From Acidobacteriota bacterium (GTDB lineage: Bacteria; Acidobacteriota; Terriglobia; Acidoferrales; 2-02-FULL-67-57), in NCBI GenBank assembly GCA_016210895.1, contig JACQTG010000062.1, positions 1 to 6,392 on the forward strand: a stretch of 6,392 bases of DNA, in the 5' to 3' direction. The notes beneath the pieces were generated by a model that was given only the letters and a program-made list of their open reading frames with translations, did not search any database and was not told the origin of the DNA. Shown here piece after piece: positions 6,287 through 6,392 of the stretch. How positions within the stretch are numbered: the stretch's first letter is position 1; every line of letters starts with the position of its first letter. The position numbers and the translations under genes were made by a program.

Positions 6287-6329
6287 GCCACTGGTGTAGA
6301 ATCGGGCAACGCAGCCGAGGAGCAGTGGC
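6287..6329 (+). repeat. 7-bp inverted repeat in the leader of the right-edge gene
   Basis: GCCACTG (6287-6293) and CAGTGGC (6323-6329) are perfect inverted copies separated by 29 bases. The right arm fills the space between the ribosome binding site GAGGAG (6317-6322) and ATG 6330. In RNA this could form a weak hairpin with the ribosome binding site at the edge of its loop. It could also be chance, since a 7-bp match within about 55 bases is not rare. There is no T-tract, so it does not look like a terminator for mtnP. Confidence 0.35.
6297..6302 (+). promoter_or_regulatory. Candidate -10 box before the right-edge gene
   Basis: TAGAAT, preceded by GTG, resembles a sigma-70 -10 element and lies 27 bases before ATG 6330. 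No convincing -35 hexamer is present at 17 bases upstream, where the sequence overlaps the end of mtnP. The call is tentative. If real, transcription would begin inside the 6287-6329 inverted repeat and exclude its left arm. Confidence 0.25.
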
Positions 6330-6392
6330 ATGCCGATAATGGATCTGACGCCCACCATCGTTTTGAAGCTTGCGCTGGCAGCCGCCCTGGGG
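6330..6392 (+). CDS. Start of a probable MgtC/SapB-family membrane protein (3' end outside window)
   Basis: The first 21 codons read M-P-I-M-D-L-T-P-T-I-V-L-K-L-A-L-A-A-A-L-G and run off the window. A strong GAGGAG site (6317-6322) lies 7 bases before ATG 6330; a second ATG at 6339 is possible but less well spaced. The short polar lead followed by a hydrophobic, Ala/Leu-rich helix ending in Gly is the start of a membrane segment. It recalls the N-terminus of MgtC/SapB-type proteins, in which such a helix leads into a GLIGLER-like motif. Only one partial helix is visible, so the gene is well supported but the family name is a guess. Confidence 0.6.
   Translation, partial: MPIMDLTPTIVLKLALAAALG

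Noticed and set aside
1..6392. tRNA, rRNA, CRISPR array, insertion sequence, attachment site or origin
   Set aside because: I saw no cloverleaf, spaced direct repeats, transposase, terminal inverted repeats or clusters of DnaA-like boxes. The window is nearly filled by metabolic genes.

Overview
The window is GC-rich, tightly packed bacterial chromosome carrying ordinary housekeeping and catabolic metabolism. All real genes lie on the + strand. No phage, transposon, CRISPR, tRNA or rRNA signal is visible. The gene mix (a threonine aldolase, an M20 hydrolase with an export-like N-terminus, an acyl-CoA dehydrogenase with MeaB and methylmalonyl-CoA epimerase, an MTA phosphorylase, and the start of a likely MgtC-type membrane protein) fits a soil or sediment heterotroph. 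Acidobacteriota is my leading guess, from general gene style only and with low confidence. The B12-dependent methylmalonyl-CoA route is implied, but the mutase itself is not in the window.

Left part (1-1930): the 3' end of a low-specificity L-threonine aldolase gene is followed after about 50 bases by a complete M20-family metallohydrolase gene. It keeps the M20 fold landmarks but has non-canonical residues at several usual zinc-ligand positions. A strong rho-independent terminator (1898-1930) closes this unit.

Central and right part (2004-6274): five genes in one likely operon, with gaps of 6, 7, -4 and 11 bases. They are acyl-CoA dehydrogenase, the methylmalonyl-CoA mutase chaperone GTPase MeaB, methylmalonyl-CoA epimerase, a metallo-beta-lactamase-fold hydrolase whose start codon overlaps the epimerase stop, and S-methyl-5'-thioadenosine phosphorylase. 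The first three fit together: acyl-CoA dehydrogenation in fatty or branched-chain acid breakdown can feed propionyl-CoA, then (S)-methylmalonyl-CoA, which the epimerase converts to the (R) form for the MeaB-protected mutase, giving succinyl-CoA. The roles of the last two genes in this setting are not obvious and are the most interesting feature of the window. One idea is that the phosphorylase removes 5'-deoxyadenosine released by the cobalamin enzyme.

Right edge (6275-6392): a short intergenic region with an inverted repeat around a good ribosome binding site, then the first 21 codons of a new gene that looks like an MgtC/SapB-type membrane protein.
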